Assembly (NCBI GenBank): GCA_011317545.1
Contig: WUJK01000011.1
Location: forward strand, 821,501-885,500
Length of the DNA stretch: 64,000 nucleotides
Direction of reading: 5' to 3'
From: Coniella vitis
Taxonomy: Eukaryota > Ascomycota > Sordariomycetes > Diaporthales > Schizoparmaceae
Shown here: positions 49,000-61,404 of the stretch, in pieces
Layout: each line of letters opens with the position of its first letter
How positions within the stretch are numbered: the stretch's first letter is position 1
The notes under the pieces: generated by a model
What the model was told of the DNA's origin: nothing
The model's database searches: none
Seen by the model: the letters and a program-made list of their open reading frames with translations, nothing else
Position numbers and translations under genes: made by a program

Positions 49000-49716
49000 T
49001 CATAGCCTCCGTTTCTTCTTGACTGGACCCTTGGCTATCTTGTTCTCTAATTCTACCTTCAGTTCCGCTCGTCGTCGATTAGCCTTCTCTTCCACAGTCT
49101 CCTCCACTTCCTCTTCAGGCAGTACGTCCGGTTCGACACTCACGGGCGCTGGGGAGGACTGATCGTCTGCCTGGGAGGAACCGATCCCTTTGGCTTTTCG
49201 TCCTATAGCCCCTATCCTGCCAAGCTTGGGTGCGGATTCGCCATGCATTGGTGAACTTCCTCGCTTGGCTGCCTTTAAGCCACCCAGGCGCCCAATGCCT
49301 GCTTTCGTTGGAGATACCAGATCTGGCGAGGGTGAGCGAGAAGGAAGGGGAGACGGAGACCGTGAGGGCGCTGGAGATGGAGAAGGTGCTGGAGAGGGCG
49401 AAGGTGAAGCCGTCTTGATGTCATCCTCGTTAACATGTCTGCGTCGTTCAGGAGTATTTTGTTTTGGCCTGTTCTGTTTCTTTTTGGTGCCGCTCTGCTC
49501 CGTGTCTGATGGAGCAGGCTCTGACCCAACGTCACCTCCGGCGCCGGAACGACTCCCCGCCGCTTTTTTGCGTGGCGTCACCGTTGATGGCTTGGCTGTG
49601 TGACGGCGAGTGGGCAGGCCGGTGGGGGCAGCCTCGGACTCGCTTCCATCTGACGCGGTTGATACATCTTCGTCATCATATGTGCTGGTACGCTTGTCCT
49701 TCCTTTGCGGAGCCAT
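49000..49716 (-). CDS. Small disordered basic protein, XLF-like tail
   Basis: Intronless 238-aa frame with an ATG start (MAPQRKDKR). It is low-complexity throughout: acidic/Ser patches, a PSPSPAPSPSPAPSRSPSP repeat, then APKLGRIGAIGRKAKG and a charged helix (EEKANRRRAELKVELENK) ending in KKKRRL, a possible nuclear localisation signal. The last 90 residues recall the C-terminal tail of fungal XLF/Nej1-type end-joining factors, but I find no globular head domain upstream, so this is only a weak resemblance. A nuclear, chromatin- or DNA-associated role is plausible. Function is unknown. Confidence 0.6.
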   Translation of the reverse strand: MAPQRKDKRTSTYDDEDVSTASDGSESEAAPTGLPTRRHTAKPSTVTPRKKAAGSRSGAGGDVGSEPAPSDTEQSGTKKKQNRPKQNTPERRRHVNEDDIKTASPSPSPAPSPSPAPSRSPSPLPSRSPSPDLVSPTKAGIGRLGGLKAAKRGSSPMHGESAPKLGRIGAIGRKAKGIGSSQADDQSSPAPVSVEPDVLPEEEVEETVEEKANRRRAELKVELENKIAKGPVKKKRRL

Positions 49717-52168
49717 GGTTGTTGCACGTTGTAGATTGACACAGTAAACGGGAGTGACAGGTTACAGGGCGAGTGAAACCGTCTAATTCCAAAGATAGAA
49801 ATTCTTGTGGTTTCTGCTTGGATGTAAGGTAGGATGGGGTAGAGAGATTAAAACAAGGCAAGGTTGTGGTTCAGGGAGCGGTGACGGCCCGGGAAAAGGA
49901 TCTGTAACGTGCGTTCGCTTCAAGTAACGATGTGCAAGTCAGTGCATAATGTGTTGTGCCAGCGCAGCAAAATGGGATTGGCTTGAAGTCTGACAGCTGG
50001 ACGGCTGTGTTTCTCGTGAGCGACAATCAGCTGCTGGGCTGGAAGGAGACGTTGTACGATGCAGGAGCAGAGCGAGTGCGCGAGGTGTGGCCAGCCAGAA
50101 TTGCAAAAAGACGGTGGAGGAAGACGTATCGTGGTGCTACAGTCTGCTCGTAGAGCCCGAAGAAGAGCCAGGCGCAGGCGTGTGTGATTTTGCACGTTGA
50201 CAAGTCGAGAGATGGTGACAACTGGAGGCGTTGGATGGGTGGCTAGTGAACCAGTCAGACCAGTGACACGTTGGGAAGCGTGGGGGCTCGCTCGCTGGAA
50301 CGCTTCATGGACGGCGAGGTTGCTAGGCAGAATGGTCACCGGCGAGTTGCCTTTGAGGGGAAGTGATAACACAACTGCGGTGCAAGGCGACAGTGACAGA
50401 CAGGGAAGGACGTTGAGCTTGTGGACGGACGAAAGATGCAGGGAGCCGAGGAGTGTCGAGACAAGTGCCACCTGCCACCTGCCAATGCTAAGCCTTGAGG
50501 CTCTGTTCTGAGCTGATAGAAGTTTTGCCTTGGGTAAGAGCGTTCCTCGCTGCCAGGGCAAGCCAGTTACTGTGTAAGCTGTCTTAGTCGTGACGGGCCT
50601 GAATTGGACACCTAGTATATTTATTAGGCAGCCGTCACGTGGTGCAGTACGTCACTGTAACTAAGCGCGGAGAAGGTGCCTAAATACCCTAGTACCTTGT
50701 GATCCCCCGATCCAGCCTTATATAGCAAATCGCCGACCAAATGCTTGTGTTTTAGTAAGATATCAGCGACCGCATAGCAAGATCCACTGCATGTGTTTAT
50801 AGGGGCCACAATTTTGGATTGGGATGTTGGCGACTACTTAGCGAGTACAAAGCGCGTAAGTAATTGCGCGCAGGTGGTGTACATAGTACTACCGTCACAG
50901 TATTAGAGTACTTAGGTACCTACTTCCACTATGGAACGCAGGTGCCCGTTCTTGACTAGATGCACGCCCAGGGCTCACAACATCCAAAGTTTAGTTCACA
51001 GCCTTGCCGGTGCCATTTGCCAGGTGCCAGTAACCATTGAGAGCACTTGGTGCACCTTTTCGAGGTATCTGATTTCTCTACCTGGATGATCACATGCTGG
51101 GACTTGTGTCATTTGAGGATTCACCGGCTGTTCATAATCCGCATTCTATCTGTAACCGGGGCTTGGGAGAAAAGGGGGAAGCCGAACCTGAACCATATTT
51201 CAAGTGTACGATGATGTTGGCTTTTATCTGAAGGAAGGTTGGCAACAGAGTGATTTCTCAGGTTGAATCTGCTATGTATTGATGCGCGTACCTTGGTGGT
51301 CACGGTTCTCAGATATCACTTCAAATTATAGTATACCAGACACACCATCACTGATCTTCAATATTGTCAATACCCGCAAATACGCAAATACTGATAAACA
51401 TGTTTCCTGCTTCAGTGTCTAGATTGCGCTTCCGAGCATCAGACCTGCTTCAATAGTAGATACGTGGTCCGCGTCTTCTACAATATTGCTTCTGGAATAT
51501 AACTTCTTGTGCGCCAATGCGCCTGTCAGAGATTATATTGACCATCTACTGAAATATCTGCGATTACTACTCTCGGCCACATGCACTGGCATTACAACAG
51601 CAGCATGCTTCCACATCTTAGTCAAGTATCAAAAGCCTGGAGTTACTTCCAGCGTATCATGCTCTGAAGCCTTCTATTGGCACAATCAACATGATCAGCA
51701 ATATGCCAGTATCCAAACACGACTACAATACACACACACACACATGATATATATATATATATATAGATACGGAGCTGGGTTGTAGTGGATTGTATTACTG
51801 TTGATTCACTAGGTATAAGCCCGGCGCCGCATCGGCACCGATGAAGCTTGGTAGAGGGTCCAATAAGAAGAGCGCAAACCCTCAACTCGACAGGGGCAGG
51901 CGCTGACACTCCGCTCTTCAGCCCCCAGGTGTCCCCGCACCCAAGGCTCGAGACCCTGTGGAAACGCCTAGAAACCTCCAAAAGCAATTGCCTTTATTGC
52001 CTGCCAGACCATCACCACTTTTCAAAGCCCACCCCAGCCGAGCTTTTCCCTCCAATAATCCCAAGTCTCACTTTCGAAGCCCACAGCATACTCCGAATTG
52101 CTAATTCGTCTCGACGTCGCCCTCCCGATCTACTTCTCTTGTCACCAAAGAAATTCAAATCCGTCAAA
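49717..52168. other. Divergent intergenic region, no supported gene
   Basis: About 2.4 kb between the small reverse gene and STI1. It contains one TACATAGTA motif (50880) and a CA/TA microsatellite (51731-51763). The last 250 bases are the pyrimidine-rich STI1 leader. A 213-codon reverse frame (49920-50561) has no family resemblance. Confidence 0.45.
51731..51763. repeat. (CA)n(TA)n compound microsatellite
   Basis: Seven CA units, TG, then about eight TA units, about 400 bp upstream of the STI1 start codon. Confidence 0.9.
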
Positions 52169-54080
52169 ATGTCGACTGCTGATGAGCTGAAAGCTCTGGG
52201 CAACAAGGCTATAGCCGCAAAGAACTTTGACGAGGCCGTGTAAGTTCCTTGCCCTGGCGCTTTCATCTTTCTGGTCTCGCGTCTTGATGTTACGGGCCTC
52301 GATACTGACCTTTGTGCTCTTTGCAGTGACAAGTTCACCCAGGCCATTGCCCTGACACCCGACAACCACATCCTCTACAGCAACCGCTCCGCCGCATACG
52401 CGTCCAAGCGGGACTACGACAACGCCCTGCAAGATGCCGAGAAGACTACCGAGCTGAAGCCAGACTGGCCCAAGGGCTGGAGCCGCAAGGGCGCCGCCCT
52501 GCACGGCAAGCGCAACCTCGAAGGCGCGCTGGAGGCCTACAGGAAGGCATCCGAGCTCGACCCCAACAATGCCGCCGTCAAGAACGACATCCAGAACATT
52601 GAGAAGGCCCTGCAGCAGCCACCTCCTGCGGACCCTATGGACGACCCCGTGGGCGGCCTAGGCTCCATGTTCAACGACCCCAACCTGATCACCAAGCTTG
52701 CCTCCAACCCCAAGACCGCTTCCATCTTGTCCGACGCAGCCTTTATGCAGAAGCTGCAGCAAATCCAGCGCGACCCCAAGTCCCTGGACATGCAGGAGAT
52801 GATGGGGGATCCGAGATTCCTGCAGGTACTAGGCGTTTTGATGGGTGTCGATATGCAGATGGGCATGCCTGGCGAGGCGGAAGCGGCCGCCGGTGCTGCC
52901 TCCAGAGAGGCTGAGGAGGAGATTCCACAGCCCACGAGAACGCCCGAGCCTGCCAAGAAGGCTCCTGTGCCCGAGCCCGAACCAGAGCCTATGGAGGAGG
53001 ATGAAGAGTCAATTTCCAAGCGCAAGGCTAAAGAAGAGGCCGACAAGGAGAAGGCGCTCGGCACGGCCGAGTACAAGAAGCGGAACTTTGATGCCGCCAT
53101 CGAGCACTACAGCAAGGCATGGGAGACTTTCAAGGATATCACCTACCTCAATAACCTGGGCGCAGCCTATTTTGAGAAGGGTGACTACGACGAGTGCATC
53201 AAGGCCTGCACAAAGGCTGTTGATGAGGGACGCGAGATCTACGCCGACTTCAAGCTGATTGCCAAGGCCTATGCCAGAATTGGCTCTGCTTACGAGAAGC
53301 AAGGCGAGATGGACAAGGCAATTGAGTACTTTAATATGTCGTTGCGCGAGCACCGTACTCCCGAAACTCTGAACAAGCTTCGAGCTGCCGAGAAGAAGAA
53401 GCTTGAGAATGCAAAGATGGCGCTCATTGACCCAGCAAAGGCTGAGGAGGCTCGTCTCAAGGGTAACGAGTACTTCAAGAAAGCTGATTACACCGAGGCC
53501 TACAAGGCTTACGAAGACATGGCCCAGCGCGCTCCTGAGGATCCCCGCAGTTACTCCAACAAGGCTGCCGCACTGATCAAGCTGGGCGAGCTGCCCAGTG
53601 CCTTGGACGAGTGCAACACTGCCATCAAGAAGGACAAGACTTTTATCAGAGCTTACATCCGCAAGGCGCAGTGTCTCTTCATGATGAAGCGATACTCGGA
53701 CTGCTTGGACGCATGCGAGGAAGCAACACATGTTGACGCCGAGCATCACAACGGAGCAAATGCTAAGGAGATTGAGCAGCAATCGCAAAAGGCATTGCAG
53801 AAGATGTACGAAAAGCGTGAGAACGAGACAGAGGAGCAAACCCGGGAGAGAATCATGCAGGACCCCGATGTGAGTACCATTGGCTACCTTGACGCACTAG
53901 TCGGATTGAGAACTAACATTATGCCAATAGATCATGAGCATCATGCAAGACCCTGTCATGCAGGCTATTCTGCAGCAAGCCCAATCCGACCCCGGTGCTC
54001 TCCGTGAGCACATGAAGAATGCCGGTGTCCGCTCCAAGATTCAAAAGCTGATTGCCGCCGGTGTCATTCGTGTGGGCTAA
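52169..54080 (+). CDS. sti1: STI1/Hop, Hsp70-Hsp90 organising co-chaperone
   Basis: Cytosolic adaptor that binds the C-termini of Hsp70 and Hsp90 and passes client proteins between them. Exons are 52169-52239, 52327-53869 and 53931-54080, giving 587 aa, the normal length. Domains in order are TPR1 (1-115: ELKALGNKAIAAKNFDEAV, YSNRSAAY), DP1/STI1 motif (127-190: LASNPKTASILSDAAFMQKL), an acidic Pro/Glu linker, TPR2A (about 260-385: YLNNLGAAYFEKGDYDECIK), TPR2B (about 396-510: EARLKGNEYFKKADYTEAYK, YSNKAAALIKLG) and DP2 (IMQDPVMQAILQQAQSDP) with the typical end KIQKLIAAGVI. The first intron splits codon 24 and the last (61 nt) has a CTAAC branch site. All domains are intact; this is a core housekeeping gene. 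Confidence 0.96.
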
Positions 54081-54662
54081 ATGGAATGAGGCGATATGGA
54101 GGACTGGAAGAGAGGAAAGACTTGGCCACTCTAGGCGAGACATATCCATCAGTCCGGCAGAGGAAGAAAATGTACGACGAAACGATCATACCCTATACTC
54201 GATTAAGAGAATTGAAGACGATTTTCGGTGCAGCGTACGATTAGTATCCAGCCTTGACACTTGAGACTGAAAGTTCATCGACCTTTTGCAGGCACAATGT
54301 AATTCGACAAGAAATGGTGTTTTATCATATTCTCCAACATTGAAAATTGTGCGACTCTTATATAGCCCATAACGGTAGTCTCCCAAACCAATGAATATCA
54401 ATTGTCAGAAGTTCCGAGGTCCCTGAGTTGCAAGACGAATGGTACAGACTGAGCCCACCGTCGCGTCAAAGAATCACCAGAGCTTGAAATAAATATCGAC
54501 AGCTCATGCTCAATTGACATTATCGAATAGCAACGAAGTTAATTAAAATACATGAACCCAAAATACTGCGCGAGCTGGTTCTCTTATATCTGCCATCTTC
54601 ATAACAATTCATTACTTCTTTTTTTTTTCTTTTCATCATCTTCAGTTACATCATATCATGCC
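54081..54662. other. Convergent intergenic region
   Basis: 3' flanks of STI1 and the cupredoxin gene. The sequence is AT-rich, and I see no gene or clear element in it. Confidence 0.6.
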
Positions 54663-56048
54663 TCATGTTACAGTCCATATCATCACGACTCCAGTTATAG
54701 CCAACATTATATTTACCATCATTCCCAAGGAATTGCTCACCATCCGCGCGCCCGACGTGGTGACCTGTTTCGGCGTCGCCGCTGCCGCTGCTGCCACCGC
54801 ACCACCATCACCAGCAGTCGAATCGGTCGCATTACCACTCGCCGTGGCTATCCCAGAAGGCCCCAACGCACTACCGTCGCTGTGACCGACAGTCACCGTC
54901 GCAACGGCCGTTGCTGTCCCCCCACCAATCACATTTGCTTGCGTGACAGTTGCCGTTGCCGTTCCGCCGCCGGCGGTGCCAGTGACTGTCTTTGTGGATG
55001 TGATGGAGGATGACGAAGTACCGGTGTCGGTGCCGCTGCTGGTGGCTAGGACCGAGTCGGCGAGGGGGATGGCGGCTACGACACCGCCTGAGACGAGCTG
55101 GGCGGGGGTGTTTTTCTTGGCGAGGGCGGCGCTGTTGGCGTAGTCGATGAGGGTGTTTGAGTCTCTGGGAGATTTGGGAAAGTGGATGTCAGCCCAGGTG
55201 AATTTGGAACTATGTTTGTGTTGACGAAGAAATCTTGCCCGGCGTGCAGATACCCTTCTTTCTTTCTTTCCAACAAGTAAAAGGCGCAGTGGACCGGAAA
55301 GACGAGGGAATGAAATCACGTCAAGGAGGACCAAAAATAAAACTCACCCATTAATCATCATCACCATGCCACTCTGGCAATGCGCCGCCTGCGCACAATA
55401 CAAAAACATGGGCTTCGTGTCTTTGACAGGGACATCAAACGTGCCCACGTTGCCGCTCGCCGCATTAAAGGCAATGAATCCGCTATGGAGGCCGTTGACG
55501 GCCGTACTGTTGATGTCAATCGGCTGGCAGGGGGTGTCTTGGAGGGACTCGGTCACGGTGTGGTTGCGTGCGGCGAATTGGAATTGGATGACGTCGCCTG
55601 GTTGTGCCGTGATCAAGTTGGGCGTGAAGGTGAGGGTTGTGCCGCCGACGAGGACGGGAATGAGGCGGTGGGAGGAAGAGGAGGAGGATGTGGTGGTGGT
55701 GGTGGTGGTGGAGGAGGATGCGGCGGCGTTGGTGGTGACTGATTTGCATAGAAGGTGTCAGCTTGGTTTTCCTTTTGTTTGGCTCTTTTGGGCTATGGTT
55801 GTTATGTTGTTGTGGCCATGAAGAAAGAAATGGGGCGTTGGGTTTCTGGGGAGCGCTTCTTGGGGGCTGAACAGAAAGCAAGCAAGACAGGACAAGATAA
55901 GACAAAAGGACTCTCTTCAACCACGGCTGGGGAAAGAATGAAGACAATTATTAACGAGATAATTTTCCTTGCGGCAAGACCTACCTTGAAAAGTACACAC
56001 GACGCCGCCGGTCAGCGCGGACCAGAGAAGGAAAGAGGCTGGCCTCAT
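54663..56048 (-). CDS. GPI-anchored serine-rich cupredoxin-like protein
   Basis: Cell-surface protein of the fungal extracellular serine-rich protein (plastocyanin-like) group. Exons (reverse strand) are 56048-55985, 55738-55348 and 55164-54663, giving 318 aa. The first exon is essentially a signal peptide (MRPASFLLWSALTGGVVC). A Ser/Thr stretch follows, then the cupredoxin domain (about 45-140): LTFTPNLITAQPGDVIQFQF, NHTVTES, and FDVPVKDTKPMFLYCAQAAH with CQSGM. The blue-copper ligand pattern His..Cys..His..Met is readable, so copper binding is possible. The third exon encodes a Thr/Ser/Ala/Gly-rich stalk and a hydrophobic end (NIMLAITGVVMIW) typical of a GPI-anchor signal. Introns are 246 and 183 nt. 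Such proteins sit at the cell wall; the specific role is not known. Confidence 0.88.
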
Positions 56049-57831
56049 ACTCCTTTCCTTTTTGTGCAGGCGACACTGGGCCGCAATTCTTTTGCAAAGT
56101 GGGAAGGAGACACTAATTGAATGAGCCTCTACGAGCGCTGAGAAAGAGGGCTCCCTATCCAGGCTCAAGTTTCCCGTCTATCGCGTTGAGCGAGATGCTT
56201 CAAGGTGGTCAAGCAAACTTGGCGGGCAATTTATATCGAATGCCGCTGCCCCTTGGTCGATGAGTCTCTAAGCCTGGTAAAGGTTTCGGGCAGGACACGA
56301 ACAGAATCCGAGCTGCTATGTCCTATCATTATCTTGTCTCGAGACGGTAGAAGAAACAGCGGAACCGTCCTTGTTTCTTCCACCACCAAGGGATATTGGG
56401 ATAAATTGATCCGATGCACTCGATACACCAGTTCCCCAACTGTTCACTCGTCGTTAAACAACGGGCGCGTTGGAAAGAGAAAAGGAACCTGAAGTAGTAT
56501 AAAAAGATAGCAAAAGGCGAGACGATGATATCAAGGGAGTGAAATGCGTTTAGTACGTGAGCACAGAGACCAGCCGACTGCGCTGGGAGGTGGGTGGATG
56601 CGCTTGTGGGCGTCAAAGGGTGAATATAACCTTTCTTGAGATGACAAGAAGAAAAACAGAGTCCTTCTCAGCTTTTTCCTACTCACTCTCCTTCTCAGAC
56701 CAATGTGTCTCTTTTTTTCCCGATTTTGATGTCCACACGCACCAACCCCTCCCCGGCCCCTTCCTTCTTTGGGTTCACACGTTTCGCAATAGCTTCATCT
56801 GATGTCGGAGCACGTTGAGGGCCCCACATTTTTTCTTTTCTTTGCCAATGGGACTTGCTCCCTCTGCGCAACTACACAATCTTCTTCTTTCTCTTCTTCT
56901 CCAGGTTTTCCTCGTTCCATTTACCATCTGGTGGCAAATCACCATTTCGTCTGAGGGTTATGGCCCCCCCCCCATCCCCCCCCAAAAAAAACTGCTGGAT
57001 CATTTGCCTTTAAATTGTACCCCACATGTAGGTCATTTGGGGCAGATCTTCTTGCTGTAACCTCACCATCGTCAATTTACTCAGGAACCTTCGAACTTAT
57101 CCTTATCCATCCTAGCACGGGAATTACCAAAAGAAAATAAACATGGAAGAGTTTCAAGTTTACTTACTTTGGGCTGGGCAGCAGCAAAACAAACTACAAA
57201 ACAAGGCGGGCGCTCGGTTCCCATCTTCTCCGGGGAAGAAGGTGAGGGCACAAACAGCCATTGCCCCATGACTTGACGCCAGCCTTTGTACAGTTCCATA
57301 TATGTTTTGTCAAGAGTAGAGAAAAAAGAAAGCGAGAGCACGTGTATAGTTCATCGGACCGTTCAACATACTCGGCCACTTTGTCATCACCGCGACGCCG
57401 GCCAATCGCATTTTATCCTAATTGGAATATATAGGTAAAAGAGCTGCACATATCACACAAGACACGCAAACAGGTTGCCTTTTCAAATCTACGCTCATAG
57501 ATGCTCACGCCCCAGGGAGATTTGAGAACTGCGTATCTAGGACAGTCTATATCTGGTATGTACACGCTGAATGGTACCAAGTCGATATCGTCCGAGGCCA
57601 AATGGCCCCTATCCTTCAAAGCAACTGCAACGAACCAATCATTGATGGCATGCTATGAGCATTCCTCCAGTTGTGCCTGGTTCAGTATCATCCCTGCACC
57701 ATTGAATTTCCAGCCGTTTACACGCCAAGAATCATGATGAATGCAATCAATCTTTCCCATTGTACAACATGTTTGAATATCCAAAGACATCGCGCAGATT
57801 TCGGCAAGCTGCTTGCAAGAATCTGGAACGA
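56049..57831. other. Intergenic region
   Basis: Promoter of the cupredoxin gene and 3' flank of HMG-CoA reductase. It holds a C10/C8/A8 homopolymer patch (56964-56990). No recognisable gene. Confidence 0.5.
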
Positions 57832-60800
57832 TTACCGCTTGGACCGATCGACGGCAGCCTTGGTCATAGTCAGGCCCGACGGGGGAGCTGGGGTGCTTGA
57901 CCGGGTGGGCGGGGCCGATCGGTTGTGCGCCATGTGTGCCTGGACCAAGTGGCCAGCAGCCAGTGCACTGCAGAGCGACAGTTCGCCAGCCAAAACGGTA
58001 GCAGCGACAACCCGAGCCAAGCGGCGAGCATTCTCGCCAGGGGTAATGGGGTGTGCGCCGCGCACGCCAAGCATATCAAGCATGGCAGACTGGGGTTCGA
58101 GGATGGTACCACCGCCAAGGGTGCCAACTTCAATCGAAGGCATGGAAACCGAGATCTGCAGAGAGCCGCGCAGACTGGAAACCTCGTGTGTTAGTATTTA
58201 ATTTCGTTCCTGATGTCAGTAGGGGATGGGCAGGTTCAAGACAACTTACTTCTTCATGATTGTGATACAATTCGCGCTCTCCACGACCTGAGCAGGATCT
58301 TGTCCCGTTGCAATGAAGATGGCAGCCACAATGTTTGCAGCATGCGCATTGAAACCTCCCACACTAGCCGCCATGGCAGATCCAATCAAGTTCTTGTCAA
58401 TGTTGAGCTGGACCAGCGAGTCAACATCAGTTTTGAGCACAGATTTGACAACATCTCCAGGAATAATGGCTTCGGCGACAACGCTCTTGCCTCTTCCCTC
58501 AATCCAGTTGATGGCGGCAGGCTTCTTGTCGATACAGTAGTTTCCAGACAGCGAGATGATCTGCATGTCAGGGAAGTCGTGCTCGGTGGCCATGACGTGC
58601 AGAGCGCGCTCCACACCCTTGGAGATCATGTTCATACCCATGGCATCGCCAGTTCGAGACTTGAAACGAATGTAGAGGTTGGTGCCTGCAATGGTGGACG
58701 TCATGGACTCAAGACGGGCGAAGCGGCTGGTAGAGTTGAAAGCAGCCTTCATGGCATTCTGGCCTGCCTCAGAGTCGAGCCAAAGCTTGGCAGCCCCAGT
58801 GCGTTCCAAAGTCTCAAATGTCACACAAGGTCCTCGGGTCATGCCGTCTCCAGTCAGGACCGTGACCGCGCCGCCGCCGGCATTGATGGCTTTGCAGCCA
58901 CGGCTTGCGCTGGCAACCAGCACACCTTCAGTAGTGGCCATGGGGATGAAGAAGCTTTGTCCGTCGATAACAAGAGGCCCAGCAACGCCAACAGGAAGAG
59001 GCATGTATCCAATCACGTTCTCACAGCAAGCGCCGAGCACAAGATCCCAGTTGTAGTTTTGGTAGGGAAGCTTGGACCGTTCCAGAGAGTTGGTGATGTC
59101 CGTAGTGGCCTTGGTGCGAGCAATAATGGCTCTGCGGATCTTGACGGCGCGGGTGGTGTCCTTGACAGATCTCTCCAGGCTATAACCGGGAACCTTACCC
59201 TTGAGAGCAAGACCAATGATTTCCTCGTCCGTCATCTCAGCGATGCGCTTCTCAGCAAGCAGCTTCTCAAGTTCGGCGTAGGGGCGGGAAGGACCGTCCG
59301 ACACAACAGAAGTGGTAGAGGCTTTGCGCTGCATGGCAGCGTTTTCAGACTCATCGTCCGTCGGAGCTGGGGTGGGAGGCATAGTATCCTGAGACGAAGA
59401 ATTGCGTCCGGCTCTCTCAAAGGATGGGGTTGCGTCAACGTCGTTGAACTTTTGAGCGCGGGCTAGTTCCTTGACATCAATGGGGCGGTTGGGAACGTTG
59501 GGGTCCCTGATTCCCCATCTGGCAGCATTGAACAAATATCCGTTAAAGGCCACGCTCAGGGCGAGAGCGATCATGATCCACTTTGACAGAACAGGGTCCT
59601 CCAGACTCTTGAGGACACCGCCGACCATGCGACCACCCATGCCGTAGCCCATGTCCTCGACTTGCTCGGGAGCCTCCTCAGCGGCCTTGCCGTAGTGTAC
59701 AGAAGGAAACTCGAGCTCGTACTTGATGGGTGTAAGAATGGTGACTGCAACCTCTTGGTTGTTGGTGACTGCCTGGCTCAAGATGCTGTCGAGGCCGTTG
59801 GAGGCAACCTTGAACGGGTCGACCGGGGGGTTGGCGACAAGGCCGCCAAGGCCACCAGCCCAAGATGAAATGGACGACAGAGAGTCGGTGCTGCGAAAAG
59901 GGATAGTGCACAAGTTGATTGCGTTAATCAGGACGAAGCCACCAACCATCAGTAATTTGAATTTGGGAACGCTGGTGCTCTTGATTTGCTTGCCAAAGAG
60001 CGACGTACCAGGCTCGCCATGGCCGTCTGCGCGAGGCCAGTCATTGTTTTGAGCCACATTTTCGGCGACTCGGTGGCTGACTCCGTCATCCTCGAGCGCA
60101 CGACGCATCTCGACATGACGTTTGATGCGGTTGATTTCGAGTTTGATGCAAAGAATGGCAGTGTAAAAGGTGAAGAGGAGAATGCAGTCGAACAGCAGAA
60201 TCCAAGCGGCTAGGAAGCAGAACTGCTGCAGTCCTCCCTGAACACCAGAGGCAGCTCCAATGATCAGGACTACAATCTCAATAATGTAGTCCTTGACAAT
60301 CTCGAATCCCTTCTCGCGGATAGCGACTTGAAGAGCGTACTGGATGGTGTTGGGGTTCTCAATGGTTTGATCTTTGCCCTTCTTCGCTTGCGCAGCCTTG
60401 TGCTCCAATGAGTGCGTCAACACAGCACGAGTGAGGGTGATGTTCTTTTCAAACCCAATAGTGATGACCAGGAAAGGCAGGCCCTCGGAGAGCAGCACCA
60501 TGGAAATGGGAACGCCCAGCTTGGTGGTCACAATCAAGCCGAACATGAAGGCAAAGGCCGAAGAGGCAAGAGTGCTTGCAGCAAGCCAGAAGTTGGAGCC
60601 CAGGCGGCGCATGGACAAGAAGAGGGACACAAACGTCAAATGCATGGAAATGTAGCCGAGCAGCATGATGATGATATCGAGAGTCTCGGCATTTTTGAGC
60701 AAATCCACAAAGTCGGACCATGCGTTGTGCGCCCACAGAGCGAGACTGCTCCGCGGGTTGACTCTGGCAGCCTTCATGATCCACATCTTATTCTCGGTAC

Positions 60801-61404
60801 CATCAGCTGTATCGCGCGTCTCCTCGCTGAGAATGTCGCTGGGAATCTCTTGTGCAGCAGCGAGGAATTCCGCAGCCTGTTCGTAGGGGACGGCCAGAGC
60901 CATGGAGATTTCTTGCGAGTAGGCGGTCAGCGAGTTGGAGGTCGAAGGAAGAGGCGTAATCGTCAGGTTTTGTGGGCGTGGGATCATCTTGAGCGTCTCG
61001 GCGGCCCTGGGAGCATCGCTCGAGAAGGACTCGGGAAAGACAAAAGTCAACAGGGCCAGGTGCTCGGCATCGCTGGAAATTTCAGCGTCGGAATCCCAAG
61101 TCTGCCACTTCCAGCTTGTTTCGGGGCTAGCATGAAGACTGCGGCTGCCCTCGGCAAGGGAAGACCAGTCGGCCTTCCTCACAGATCGAGTAACATCGAA
61201 CAGGCTTTCTTCAAGGAGCCCAAGGTAGCTCGAGCTTGCCAAAAGGGCGACCACAACAACGGTATGGATCGGGTGGGAAGCGGTCAACTTGGATACGACT
61301 TGTAGGAATGGCGAGATCTTGGTGTTGAGCCAAGAAGGAGGCTCTGCCTTTGAAGCAGGTTGCTCGCCCCTGAAACGGGACGGAAGAAGAGAGGCGGCGA
61401 TCAT
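57832..61404 (-). CDS. HMG1: HMG-CoA reductase (NADPH)
   Basis: ER-membrane enzyme that reduces HMG-CoA to mevalonate, the committed step of ergosterol and isoprenoid synthesis. Exons (reverse strand) are 61404-58250 and 58174-57832; a 75-nt intron splits the codon in IMK|N and the protein is 1165 aa. A first membrane helix (about 45-60) and luminal region are followed by the sterol-sensing-type multi-helix region (about 230-500, e.g. GVPISMVLLSEGLPFLVITI) and a last helix near 610. The linker is Ser/Pro-rich. The catalytic domain has ENVIGYMPLPVGVAGP (about 794), TTEG with the catalytic Glu (about 823), DAMGMNM (about 921), GTLGGGT, and the catalytic His in LVQAHMAHN (about 1131). Everything needed for activity is present. 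No biosynthetic cluster surrounds it, so it is the primary-metabolism copy as far as can be judged. Confidence 0.97.
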
